Origin: Glycine soja
Lineage: Eukaryota > Streptophyta > Magnoliopsida > Fabales > Fabaceae
Direction of reading: 5' to 3'
DNA length: 64,000 nt
Assembly: GCF_004193775.1 (NCBI RefSeq)
Contig: NC_041004.1
Span: 34,744,411-34,808,410, forward strand
A program made the translations under genes and the position numbers. Below the pieces are notes generated by a model, which saw only the letters and a program-made list of their open reading frames with translations, was not told the DNA's origin and made no database searches. Shown in pieces: positions 23,614 through 36,000 of the stretch; position 1 is the stretch's first letter; the number at the start of each line of letters is the position of its first letter.

Positions 23614-24668
23614 ATGAATACATCATCATCAAATGTGTTTGATGCTGTAAGTTTAACTTTTCCATCCTTTATGTTTACCTTCTTATATGTTCGAGTTTGC
23701 TTCATCATGTAGCCTTCATCCTTCTATCCTTGTTCTTTTCGTTCATACTACATGTTTGATATTGCGATATTTATCTTCTCCTTTCAATGGGTACATCTTT
23801 GTTCACTTACTCATTACGTAAACATTTCTCATCTAGGGCCCATCAAATTTACATGTACCGAGAATTGTGCACCAATTTGAAGCGTCATTCCATGTTCAAC
23901 AGGTTACGACTCTCACCCCTAAACATTTAGTTATTTATGTTAATATCAAATAAATAATATGCTTCAAATTTTAATGTGCAGAATGTCATTGAGGTTCCTT
24001 TGTCTTATCATAGACAATGGTCCCCAAATTATCCAAATTATGTGTTATTCGACTACGAAGGAGACAAACATTTTATAAAGCTTCATAAATATGGTAACCG
24101 TTTCTATTTTGGTGATAGACTCAAGGAACTTAGGAGAACCCATGGCATTCACGAAAGTGTTCTCATGCGATTTGTTGGAAGGGACAAAAAATACTACTTT
24201 CAGTGTGGACGTTGTGGGACCTCTACACCAAAGGGCAGCCCCAACCATAAGGCACCATGTTTTTACCATTGATGTCTCTGAAGATATGATACATCAAAAT
24301 TATCAATTGGTAGGTGTTTCTTAATTTAATCATAATCCTTTATATTATTTATTGTTGACTTCTTATATTTAATCACCGTGTTCCTTCTAACCTAGGTTCT
24401 GCCACCAGAGGCTTCAATTTATTTAACTGCATCAAAAAAATATATGGTTGTAGATTGTGGTAGTGGTAGGCACCAGAAATGGATGATCACCATGAACAAT
24501 GGTATGTCATGTGTTGCTGACGCGTGGATTCATTGTTTAGGTGACTGTCATTTGAAGGCTGGAGATGAGGTCATCTTTTTCTACAACATTGACCAACATT
24601 TATGGGAGGTCCTCTATAGGAAGCAAGTTACATGGGATGACACAGAGGATGAAGCTGACTCACCTTGA
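23614..24668 (+). pseudogene. B3-like DNA-binding protein gene carried by the Helitron (frameshifted)
   Basis: Four exons with clean splice sites: 23614-23646, 23837-23902, 23982-24309 and 24396-24668. Exon 3 encodes a B3-like fold ('IEVPLSYHRQW', 'HFIKLHKYGNRFYFGDRLKELRRTHGIHE' and 'LMRFVG' in order). Exon 4 encodes a second ('KKYMVVDCGSG', 'KWMITMNNG', 'WIHCLGDCHLKAGDEVIFFY'), with the typical Lx-GD-x-IFFY end. B3 domains bind DNA in plant regulators such as REM proteins. Exon 3 is 328 bases, one more than phase allows. The frame that reads to the donor at 24310 differs by +1 from the initial frame, so an extra base lies near 24198-24201 and the unspliced frame stops at 24272. The product is therefore probably truncated. 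The B3 assignment is by pattern, not search. Confidence 0.55.
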
Positions 24669-25350
24669 AGAAATATTTAATTACTTATCTTTGTTTTATT
24701 TTGATATATTATGTTGTAATTTAATTACCCTCGGGTAATGAACAATTTTTTTTTTTTACTTTTGTTTGTTTAAACATTGCTATCAACAATACAATTATTA
24801 TTATGTTTTATTCTATGTTTGTGGGTTTAATTTTTCTATGCTATATATTATTTAGTTAGATTCAATTTTGGTTGTTTCCAAATAATATTACTTGGGCTTT
24901 CGAAAAAAGCCTGCACTTTAGTGAATGTGGTTGTTCACCTTTACAGAACCAAGGGACAATGAAATGTAGATCTTCAAATGCTTCAAGTACATGTAAGTTA
25001 TTTTTCTTTGTCTACTTTGTGATTTATTTTTATTTACTTATTATATACATTTATTGTTGCAGACCATTGAAGTTGTCGAGACTTATTGTTTGGGATCAGA
25101 GACCCTAATTCAAGATGGAACCTCATATTTTATGTGTGTTTGACATTGTACTTTGAATTGTAATTACATTAGCAGTGATTTCACAATATGTTACATGTTT
25201 TTACATTAGTAGTCTTTTTAGTCTGTATTATCTGTTTGAATATTTAAATTAATTTTTTGTACATTTTTTAAAGATTATTAATATTTAACAATTAAGAAAT
25301 CTCAAATCCTAAAATGAACACGTGTTGGTAATATTCAAATAGGAGTATGA
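24669..25350. other. Helitron 3' region, no clear gene
   Basis: AT-rich sequence between the B3-like gene and the Helitron terminus. A weak exon-like piece with an acceptor before 'accattgaagttgtcgagac' (about 25062) ends at a stop near 25108. It may be an alternative 3' exon or another captured fragment. Confidence 0.35.
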
Positions 25351-25380
25351 GCCCGGGCGTTCGCACGGGCAAAACTCTAG
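25351..25380 (+). other. Helitron 3' terminal hairpin and CTAG end
   Basis: The sequence gcccg-g-gcg-tt-cgc-a-cgggc forms a stem of five plus three pairs with one mismatch. The tail aaaactctag follows. This is the canonical Helitron 3' signature. Confidence 0.85.
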
Positions 25381-25411
25381 TTGAATAATAATTCTCTCAA
25401 CCAAATCATTC

Positions 25412-26810
25412 TAGTTTTTTTCGTGTAAATACATCTTCTCTCTTTTCCTTTTTTCCAATCTATATTACTTTACAATTTAATTCTTAATATATACTATTTG
25501 GGACTTTCTCTCTCATTTTTTTTAATTAAAATATTATAAAATATAAATATTATATTATATAATTTTTTTAATTAGTTTTAAAATTACTTATTTAATAAAT
25601 TAAATTTTTTAATTTTGTTTTTTAATTTTTTTAAAGAAAATGATATTATTAAATATAATTATTTTTTATCATTTAATTTACTTAACATATTTTTTAGGTG
25701 AATATTTTTATTTAAAATCTGAATTTTCTAATATAATTATATTACTAAATATAATTAGTTTGTTTATGTCATTAGATTTAATTAAATATGAGAAAACTTT
25801 TTGTTTAACAATTTATTTATAGAAGAACATTATATTGCATTATCTATAAAATACTTAAACAATTACATTGGCTAAGGAAAAACTTAAGATGGAGATATAT
25901 TAGGATAATTGTTTCTGTTATGATCATGTTGTCAGAAAATTTCACATTTTTTTCTATTTTTCCCGTACATTTTCTTCTTCCTCCGTCTCACTAGAAATGC
26001 AATTGAAAAGGAGATGATCATTTAGAGTCCTCTCTCCTTGGATCAGGTATCTAGTTCATATTCTTGCCACATTGATTGAGGTGACAGCAAAAAATAACTG
26101 TTAATTAAATGTCTTTAAAAATATTTTCAATATATTTTTATTATAAAAAATAGCTCATATTTAGTCGTTATTTTTGGGTATTTTAATATTTTCTTTTCAT
26201 ATCAGCAAGTGATAAATAATAAAAATATCAATTCTTATCACTTAAGCCAAACATAATTGCTAAATAAATATTTTTAAAGATATTTTTAATATACTTTTAT
26301 TTAAAGATATTTTCAATATATATTTTTAAAGATATTTTCAATATAGAAGTTACTACTCTTTGAAATTTTATGTCTATTGTATAAGACAGATGTGTATCAA
26401 TTAGTTTCTTTACTGTGTTTTTTTTAGTTTATTTTAATACTACTAACTAATTTTCTTATTTTTTTAATTAACGAACATAACAAAAAAATATCAACAGCAC
26501 GTAAATTTAACTGCAAAAATACATATAAAGTAACTAAAAAATTGTACTCTAATTTTATCCAATTTTTTTTATTTTTTCTTTATCGGTATATCTTTTCTTT
26601 AAAAAAATAGAAAACAAAATTATAAAATTTAATTTAATAAATAAGTAATTTTAAAGCCAATTAAAAGATTATACAATATAATATTTATATTTTATATTAA
26701 AAAAATAAAAAGGAGAGAGAAAGTCCCAAATAATATATATTAGAAATTAAATTGTAAAGTAGTATAGACTAGAAAAAAAATAAGAGAGAAAACGTTTATT
26801 TAGGAAAAAA
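25412..26810. mobile_element. Foldback/long-TIR element (~1.4 kb) upstream of the NOT1-like gene
   Basis: The terminal ~210 bases are inverted copies. The left end (25412-25625) has 'tatattactttacaattta', 'ggactttctctct' and 'ataaaatataaatattatat'. The right end (26585-26810) has 'gagagaaagtccc' and 'taaattgtaaagtagtata'. The interior is AT-rich, with repeats of 'aaagatattttcaatata' (26275-26345), and has no protein-coding capacity. The right end lies about 20 bases before the NOT1-like TATA box. Confidence 0.7.
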
Positions 26811-26829
26811 AAAAAAACAAACCATCCCT

Positions 26830-26837
26830 TATAAATA
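26830..26837 (+). promoter_or_regulatory. Probable TATA box of the NOT1-like gene
   Basis: TATAAATA lies 196 bases upstream of the first in-frame ATG. The intervening leader includes a CT-rich run (26929-26950) typical of plant 5' UTRs. Confidence 0.55.
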
Positions 26838-27025
26838 TAGACATTTATGAAGTCAAAAGGTGATATTTCGTAGGTAGGTGTGTCTAATTTTGCATGAGAC
26901 TACGTTAACACTGCACAGGAGTAAAACCACCTTCTCTTCTTCTTCTTCTTTACTCAAAAGTCAAACCTCACTCATTCTTTTTTCTTGTTCTTCTTCTCTA
27001 CCAATTTCAGCTTTCTTTCCCTGTG

Positions 27026-30000
27026 ATGACTCTTGTTCTTCGTAATTCCTCGCCCACCACCATGGCCAACTTCTCCTCCAACCAGATTCGCTTTCTCCTC
27101 AGTTCTTTGAACGAAGTCAACTTTGACTCCGTTTTCCGCCAACTCTCTCAGGTTATTCATTCATTCACTCACTGGGATCTTTCTTTTTCACACTTAATCT
27201 TTTTTCTGGGTTTCTTTCGAATTTCTTGTTTATGCTGCGTGCTTGATAAAGTTTCTTCCTTGACCCCTATCTTTTGGATTCGACTTTTGAATTGACTTGA
27301 CATGCACGCATGCTTGTGTGTTCAAGAATGCTTTTAATTTTGCCACCACGTGGGAATGCTTTTATGGATTTTTTGTAGGTGGATTTTTAGTAGGTTTGTA
27401 AAGGGAAAGATACACATTAGATATTGTTTTAGGAGGGAATTAATGCTACATTACTTATTGTTATCTTATCTTCCTGTGACATGAAGAATCAATCTGGTTT
27501 TTTCAATGGGAGATATAAGGTTGATTGGGTGCTTAAGAAGAAAGGGAATGAGGGAAAGTTCACAAAAACTAACAAACTAAAATTAATATTTGCCGATAAA
27601 AATTTCTGGTTTTTTCAAACAAAAAAAATTGCTTACTACTGTGTTCTACTGAATTGGGGTATGATTATGAAATTGTTAACTGATGAGGTTTTGCCTTTGC
27701 AGAAGATTACGCTGTAGGGGCTTTAGCTGTACTGATAATCTTTATTTTTTTTCTTTTTCTGGTGGTTCATAATATGAGTATTTGAGTCTATATATGACAC
27801 ATTTCACAATGATTTATTTATGCCACACATCCTATGGGAAGTTCTATGATATTATTATTACTTTTCTCCATGCTTTATGGACTTGCATCTTTGTTCATAT
27901 CCTGTCTTGTTCAGTGCTCTGTTTTTGTGTTTTGCTACCCTTTGAATTACCCTAATTTCTAATACCAGGCAAATTATTGGTTTCGCCAGAGACCTTATTA
28001 GATTTGCTTCGGGTTGCTCTTTATTTTTTAATTGATTCATATTTGGAATCTTCTTTGTATTGTCACTCTGATTGGATTGGTTATTGATGTGTTCTTTCTT
28101 CTGCTGACAGTTCACAGAATTTGGAACCGCTGGATGCATTTTGCTGCTTCAAACTTGCTTGGATCACTATGACTATGTCAGAAGAGATATGGAAGACACG
28201 CAGCATGAGCCAATTCTTGGGGCAGTCATTAAGCACCTCTTGGGCAAACTAAACTTCAGTACAGTGTTTTCTGAGTCAATGAGGAATATAGAAATTAATG
28301 AAAGCTTTTTAGAAAGTTTTTGTAACAGATTGCAGTTATCTTTATTGGAAAAAATTGTCATCGGTCTTGCTTTATCTGATTCTGAGAATCCTGATGCCAG
28401 GCTGTGTGGTAAGTATGAAGTTAATTTCTATTTCAGTTCTTATTGTTTTTCCTACATACATTTTACTTGACAAATAATGTTTATATCTTTTTGCAATGTT
28501 AATTCATGATCAGTGTCAATATTTTCCCGTGTTATTTATTATTATTATATATTTGACCTGAAATATTCCTCCTGTTAGGCAAAATTTTCTCCATAGCTCG
28601 GATTGAGGAATTGTGTGCCAACCCTAGTTCTTTGAGTTACCATGAGCAAATTCACAATATTATCATGTTCCTAAAGCAGTCTGAGGGTCTTTCCAAGCAT
28701 GTGGATTCCTTTATGCAGATATTGTCACTTGTCCAATTCAAAGATACACCACCTTTTTTCTTGACTCGATTGCTTCCTGATGAGATGAACGAGGCTGATT
28801 TTTTAAGGTTGTAACTTATTTAGTTATCCTTATTGTATTGTATGGGTGATACAATTGTGGTCAAAAGTCATGTTAATCACGGATCACTGACTGATAACCA
28901 TTTTATCAGGTTAACTACTCATCATTCAGTCAATGATATTGAAACTTATTTGATTTAACCCCTGACTAAGTGGTTAGTATAAAACCTTTTAATCATTAAT
29001 TAAATTTATCATGTTGGTAAAATAAAACATGCATCCACTTTTAAATATAATTGTATGTTTGTTGTATATTATTAGTTAGTAATAGTAATTAATTCATTCA
29101 TAATGTTTAATTGCATGCCTGCTTAGTAGCTTTCCCTGTCTCTTTACAGGAATATGGAGTTGTTACATGACAGTGGAGAAAATGATTTTGATGCTATTTT
29201 AGCAGACATACAGAAGGAAATTAACATAGGAGATATCGTGAAGGAACTAGGCTATGGTTGCACGGTTGATGTCTCAGGGTGCAAGGAGATACTCTCGCTC
29301 TTCTTACCTTTAACTGATAATGCGCTATCTAAATTGCTTGGCGCTATTGCTTATAGTAATACTGGGCTGGAGGACAACCAGAACACATACTTAACATTTC
29401 GTGCAGCCCATGGATACAATGTGTCTGAGTTGCCGCTTCTGAACTCTTGGAATATTGATGTCTTGATAGATACAGTGAAGCAACTAGTGAGTTTTCTTCA
29501 ATAAAACTTGAAATTTCATGTTGTTATAGGCTTTTTATTCCAGTCATTGAAATTAGAATAAATTAAAGTAAATGGTTTCTTTTTTCTGATACAGGCACCA
29601 CAAACCAATTGGATACGCGTTATAGAAAATCTTGACCATGAAGGGTTTTTCCTTCCTTGTGAAGAAGCATTCTTTTTTCTCATGTCAGTATACAAACATG
29701 CCTGTAAGGTATAATATCTGAACTTTACATATCCTTTTCCTGGAGCTTAATTGATTGACATGAAAACTCTGGCATAAAATTCTGAAAATGAACCTAGCAG
29801 GAACCTTTTCCTCTCCATGCCATATGTGGATCTGTTTGGAAGAACACTGAGGGTCAACTGTCTTTCCTTAAATATGCTGTATCAGCACTACCAGAAATGT
29901 TTACCTTTGCACGCTCAGGAAGACAGCTGGTATGATGTTATTTCTGTACATTTGCTGCTTCTTGTTTCCATCTCCAAAACTTTATGACAACAAATTTCTG

Positions 30001-33000
30001 TGCAGGCATATGTTGATGCAGTTAATTACCACAAGCATCAAAATGAACATGCAAATAATGCATGGCTGTGTCTTGACCTTTTAGATGTCCTCTGCCTGCT
30101 AGCTGAGAAGGGTCACACCAGCATTGTTCGATCCATCCTTGATTATCCCCTTAAACACTGTCCTGAAGTCTTGCTTCTTGGGATGGCACATATAAATGTA
30201 CAATATAATGGATTCATATTCGTTGGTTCTCCACAGCATCCCGTTTCATGTCTTGATATATTTAGTTTGCATTTGTTGTTCTTGCAGACTGCCTACAACC
30301 TCTTGCAACGGGAAGTATCTCTGATTGTGTTTCCCATGATAGTAAAAAGTCCTGCAGGCAGTGGGATCATTCTGCAGCTTTGGCATGTTAACCCCAATCT
30401 GGTCTTGAGAGGGCTTATGGATTCTCAAAACAATGATGCAGACAGCATTATAAGAATTGTGGACATCTGCCAGGAGCTAAAGGTTGTTCTCTTGTAAAGT
30501 GTGTATTTTTCATTTTGGTCATTTTCCTGATAGATAGATTTCACTGTCGGTTATCATAGTTTTTCTTGTTTGAATCTAAAATCTAAAATTTGTTAACATA
30601 TGCAGCTCTCACCCTCGTTGAGCCCTTTAAGTTACTTTGCAATAAGCCTTCATATTTGTCTTCACCAATGCCAATCCCTTGTCTTTGCTATTATCTTTTC
30701 CCATTTTTAACTCTTGTTTCATGTTTGTTTTACAGATTCTATCATCCGTGGTGGAAATTATTCCCTCTTATTATAGTATAAGGTTAGCAGCTTTTGCATC
30801 AAGAAAAGAATTCCTTGACCTTGAGAAATGGTTGAGTAGAAACTTAACCACATACAAGGATGTCTTTTTTGAGGTAATAATGCCTTCCCTCATGCCTTGA
30901 TTTTAATTTTTTAAGACATTAACATTACAGATTTATGCAGCCTTTTGGTCTTGTGCATTTTAATTTGTACTCCCCTGAGTTTTTTGTAGAAGAAAAGTGG
31001 CTGACATATTTAGGATTTGCAGGAGTGCCTCGGGTTCTTAAAGGATGCCCATTTTGGTGGATCACAGAACCTTTCTGGAAAATCTTTTCATCAGTCTGGT
31101 GCTGTTCTGAGTCTCTGTGTTGAGACAACTGCTACCTTTTTGAAGGTTCTACATTAATATTTTGTTTATCAGCCTGCCCTGGCCTCATTTGATTTTCATT
31201 TTTACTGTGCTATCTGACCTTTTTCGACTACAGGTTCTTAAATCTCATACTGACTTAGTTACCTCTAGACAACATTCTGAGGAGTTGGAGAGGCTGCATA
31301 TATCTATAATAGATTGTTCTCAGGTCTGTACTTTGCAATTTCTCAGTTTCCCATGCTTTATTTTATTGCACTCTTGCTCATGCTCATATTAATTTTGTTG
31401 TTACAATTGCAGTTACATAGCGCAGTCAGCACCTCCTCAATGCCTTCGTCTCGTGGATTTGTTTGTCCTTCCCGTGGAGCTACTTCAATCAGTATATTTC
31501 TGTTAACTGTGAACAGTTCCTGTTGATTAGCATAAAGCCATAAATATTAGCCTTTATTTCTGCTTGTTATTTCTGAAGATACATTGTGTTCCTTTGATCT
31601 GTGCATCTGATGTAGGGTTTGGATCTGCCTTGAACATTGAAACGTTGGCTGCTGCTGCTGAGAAAAGAGAAACTCCTATTGAGGTGCTCTAGCCTTTTAC
31701 AATAAATTTATCAGATTGGCTGCTTTCTTGAGTTTTGTTAATGGATTTGATCAGTTGTTATAGATTCTTGATGATTTTATATATTTTCTTACAAAATAGT
31801 TTTCAAGTGTTTCATTTTTCATCCGCTCCCGATTTTACTTTAATTTCTTATATAAATCTAAATTTGGATTTCTTTCACCTGCTTTTTTATGATGTTAACA
31901 GGCTCCAGGGTCAGAGGTTCAGGACAAGATATCACTTATGATTAATAATACTTTTGCGGCTAACATTGATTCTAAAGCAAAAGAGTTCACTGAAATTTTG
32001 AAAGAGCAGTATTATCCTTGGTTTGCACAATATATGGTTATGAAAAGGTTAGCATGATTTATAAGTTACATCATGTATCATGTAATTGCTGTAAAAAGTT
32101 CCATCCACGTAGATATATGTGCAAGGGTATATATACCGTGAAGATTGAAGATAGTGACTATACTTGGGGTTTCATGGTGATTAAATGCAGCGGGGAACTT
32201 TAAATGGACTGTTGGGGTAAATAGAGAACTAAGAAATGCAGGGTACTTAAACAGATTTTAGAAAGTCGAAAATTTGGTTTTGGATCTGTTTTAAGTCCTA
32301 CTTTACTGCATTGTTAACCAGAGTATAACAGGATTAGGGTATAAAATCACGTTGTATTCTTGCATTATGAATTATGTTGAATTCTTAGATATTTTCAGTG
32401 TACTCAATTTTCCATACAAAATATACTGAACCCAGAATTACCTAATTTGTTGACCGAGCTTCAACATGGAAATAAGGAGGACTGTTAGATGAAACAAAAA
32501 CCCATTTTTAATATTTTGTCATTTCTCTCTAGATTGAATTTTAAGATAGAACTCAATGATAGAAGCTGACAGAGAACAGGAAGTCATTAAAACTCAGGAT
32601 CTGAAGGAGTTGCTTGGGGAATTAGAGATGGACGGTGTTTCATGTTTTATGTGCCAGTATACTAAATCTTTTTTTTTCAACTCCCTTTATTTTTCAGCAC
32701 ATACTACAATACAGCTCAAATATTTATCTTATCAAATTGGTACCTCCATTTACTTCCACTTATACCAAATGATACCTTTTTTTAGAGCAAGCATTGAGCC
32801 AAATTTTCATGACTTGTACCTGAAATTCCTGGATAAAGTTAATTCAAAGGCTTTGAACAAAGAGATTATCCAGGCAACTTATGAAAATTGCAAGGTTTGA
32901 GCCTTGTTTCTGTTCCCTTCTTGATTGAAGTGAACATGTGCCTTTGAAATAATACATGGTTTTTGCAAAATATTCAGGTTCTTTTAGGATCAGAGCTCAT

Positions 33001-36000
33001 AAAATCAAGTTCAGAGGAACGCTCTTTGCTTAAAAATTTGGGCAGCTGGCTTGGAAAGTTAACAATTGGCCGGAATCAGGTTTTGAAGGCTCGTGAAATA
33101 GACCCAAAATCTTTGATTATAGAGGTGATTCCCAAATTGGATATATTTAATTTCAGGAGCAGATGGCATTTCAAGTGATCTTTTACTTATCGAATTGTTT
33201 TCCGTGGTTTAGGCATATGAGAAGGGGCTAATGATTGCTGTTATTCCATTTATATCAAAGGTACAATCTATGATTGTTCTTAGAATGTGAGTTTGGACCT
33301 AACTCAACCCCAAAAGTTAACTCAAAGGGTGAGGGTTGTCCCTCGCTTATATACCCTATATTGATTTTATCTCTAGTTGATGTGGGACTTGGGTGTTTCC
33401 CAATAATTATGATTATTTTTTTATATTTATATTCAATAGTGTGCTACATTTTCATTCAATTTTGTGTCATAGATCCTCAAATCATGCCAAAGCAGTATTG
33501 CATATGAACCTTCTAATCCTTGGACTAAGGGCATTTTGAGATTGCTTGTTGAAATTTATTCAATGCCAAACCTGAAAATGAACCTCATGTTTGACATAGA
33601 GGTCAGTTTTTTTTTTTCTCCTTGCTGGAGTGTCATTGGCATAATTATGTCTCTCATCCAGCTATTCGTCGAAATCTTGTGTTATACAGGTTTTGTTAAA
33701 ACATCTTGGTGTAGATATGATGGATGTCACACCAACTTCCCTCCTGCTGAAGGATAGAAAAAGAGAAATGGAAGGAAATCCTGATTTCTCTAATAAAGAT
33801 GTCGGGGCATCATCAAAAATGATTATTGATCTAAAATGTGGCCCTGTACCTCCAGTAAATGAAGCTGAATTACCACTTGTAGTCACCAATCCATCCAATA
33901 CGGGGGCTCATCCACATGTAGTGTCTCAGGTATGTTCTTACATACTTTTGGGCTCCACTGACCTCTTTTTTTGATAATTTATATATTATTTCTTTGCATA
34001 TTTATGGGTTGATAGTATGCTGGTCCTCTTCATATTTCCTCGGGAGCATTGATGGAAGATGAAAAGTTTACACCTCTGGGATTGTCTGATCAACTTTCCT
34101 CTGCTCAAGTACTGTTACAAGCAACTCCTGCCTCAGCTCCTATTTCTATTAGCCGGGTTTGGAACCTAAAACTTGTTTCTCTTTATTGTACCATTTTTAA
34201 GCTTAATGGCATACTATTTTTAAGCATAACTGATTCCTACTTCTTGTGTTTATAGCTTCCAATACAGATACCTGATATTGGGACTCGTGCTATTATCAAC
34301 GAAAAACTTGGTGGTTTTGGGTTGCAAATGTATTTTAATAGGTATGGTGCTCTCACTATATTGTTCTTCTTCTTGTTTGAATCTATATGACTGAGTTACT
34401 ATTTTTTAATTACAGTGTGGTACCCATTGCAATGGACAGGGCTATCAAAGAGATAGCATCTAGTAGTTTTGTTCAGAGAACTGTTATCATGGCAACAAAA
34501 ACAACCATGGAGCTTGTTTTAAAGGTTTACTTATCATTGAAGTCTTGCTTCTAACTGCTTGATTTCACAATTCCATTTGTTGTATATCCTAATTTAATCT
34601 TTGCTACAGTTGATATATCTAGGATATTATAGTTTATAATGCCACATTTTTTTAAATGTCATAATATCTGTTCAACTGAGGGCGAGCCCTGGTGCAGCGG
34701 TAAAGTTGTGCCTTGGTGACTTGTTGGTCATGGGTTCGAATCCGGAAACAGCCTCTTTGCATATGCAAGGGTAAGGCTGCGTACAACATCCCTCCCCCAT
34801 ACCTTCGCATAGCGAAGAGCCTCTGGGCAATGGAGTACGAAGTTTTTTATAATATCTGTTCAACTGCTGCTTGGTAGGTAATGTATATAGAAATGGCTGT
34901 TGTATTCTTGTTGTAACTGGAAGCCTTTTTTAAAGCTTGTTCTCATACCCAGTTTGTTTTGCTTGATTTTAATTTATGTAATTCATTTGCAGGATTATGC
35001 TATGGAATCTGATCAGACGCGTATATTAAAGGCAGCACACTTGATGGTTACTAGTCTTGCTGGGAGTTGGGCTCATGTTACATGCAAAGTAATTTCCATA
35101 AATGATAATCTATCCTGTTTGTTTCTATCTTAGCAAATCCTTTTAGCATTATATGCTTTTAGGATCTGTTTTGTTTTATTTTCATCTGCCTAATGTATCT
35201 CTATTTCTTCTAGGAACCATTATGGGTATCAATATATAGTCAACTGAGGAATTCACTTCAAAACTTAAATATTACTAATGAAATTTTGGAACAAGCTATG
35301 CAACTTGTCACCAATGATAATATTGATCTGGGATTTGCAGTCATTGAACAGGTTGCTGCTGATAAGGTTAGCTGCTAAATGTGTTTGTGGTTATAGTTAT
35401 TTGTGGCAGTGAAGAAGATGTTGTGCTTTTGTTGCTTCTTTTATTTGGTGATAACAAATAATTTTACAGTATTTGCACCATAATTTATATGATGTTTCCA
35501 TTGTTTTAATTACTGAAGTATATAGTAAGGATACATGTGAACTACCAATTGGTCACCTCTGTAAAAAATTTGGGTTTGTAACAATCAAATTGTATACTTT
35601 CTTGTATGTGATTATTTGATTACTGTTTGAAATGCTTTCTGCATTATAGTCAACTCTGGTGAAACAAAAAGGGGATCGAGTAAAAAGCACCTCCATAGGT
35701 CAAATTATTTTCTCCTTTTCCTTTTTTGAATGAGAATGAAGATGTACTAAACTAAAAAGAATTGCAAGGCTACAAAAATATGAAGAGTAAACTAAAAGAG
35801 GGACAGTATCAATTTATATTTGTGTAGGTAATGGCTTTCCTTCTTTAATCCTGATAATACATCTTGTATTATGTGATTTTTCATTTTATAGATTTTTTTG
35901 GTGTATCCTTGAAGTTTTGATAAATGACTTTTCACTTTAGTAAAACAATTGGTTAACTTGGGTGGCTAAAACTGCCATTTCTCTTCTGATTTTTAATTTA

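Larger units (their letters stand above)
19555..25380 (+). mobile_element. Non-autonomous Helitron (~5.8 kb) carrying a B3-like gene
   Basis: The 3' end is diagnostic: a short GC hairpin (25351-25370) followed 10 bases later by CTAG (25377-25380) and a host T. The 5' end is proposed at TC in 'atca|tctatctatatac' (19555), preceded by A, which fits Helitron insertion between A and T. No Rep/helicase gene is present. Inside are several internal tandem duplications (19900-21480) and a four-exon gene with B3-like domains near the 3' end. The 3' terminus is firm, and the 5' terminus is the weaker call. Confidence 0.7.

Noticed and set aside
30198..30287. Read-through of exons 7 and 8 as one coding block
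   Set aside because: The frame is open across this stretch by chance, but GT and AG sites are present and removing it joins family-conserved text (GMAHIN to TAYNLLQ).
32556..32785. Extra exon in intron 14 of the NOT1-like gene
   Set aside because: It would insert residues between two directly adjacent MIF4G segments and has no family counterpart.
34679..34760. Possible tRNA gene
   Set aside because: A and B boxes are present, but there is no acceptor stem, and the 18 bp duplication with the downstream SINE body shows it is a SINE head.
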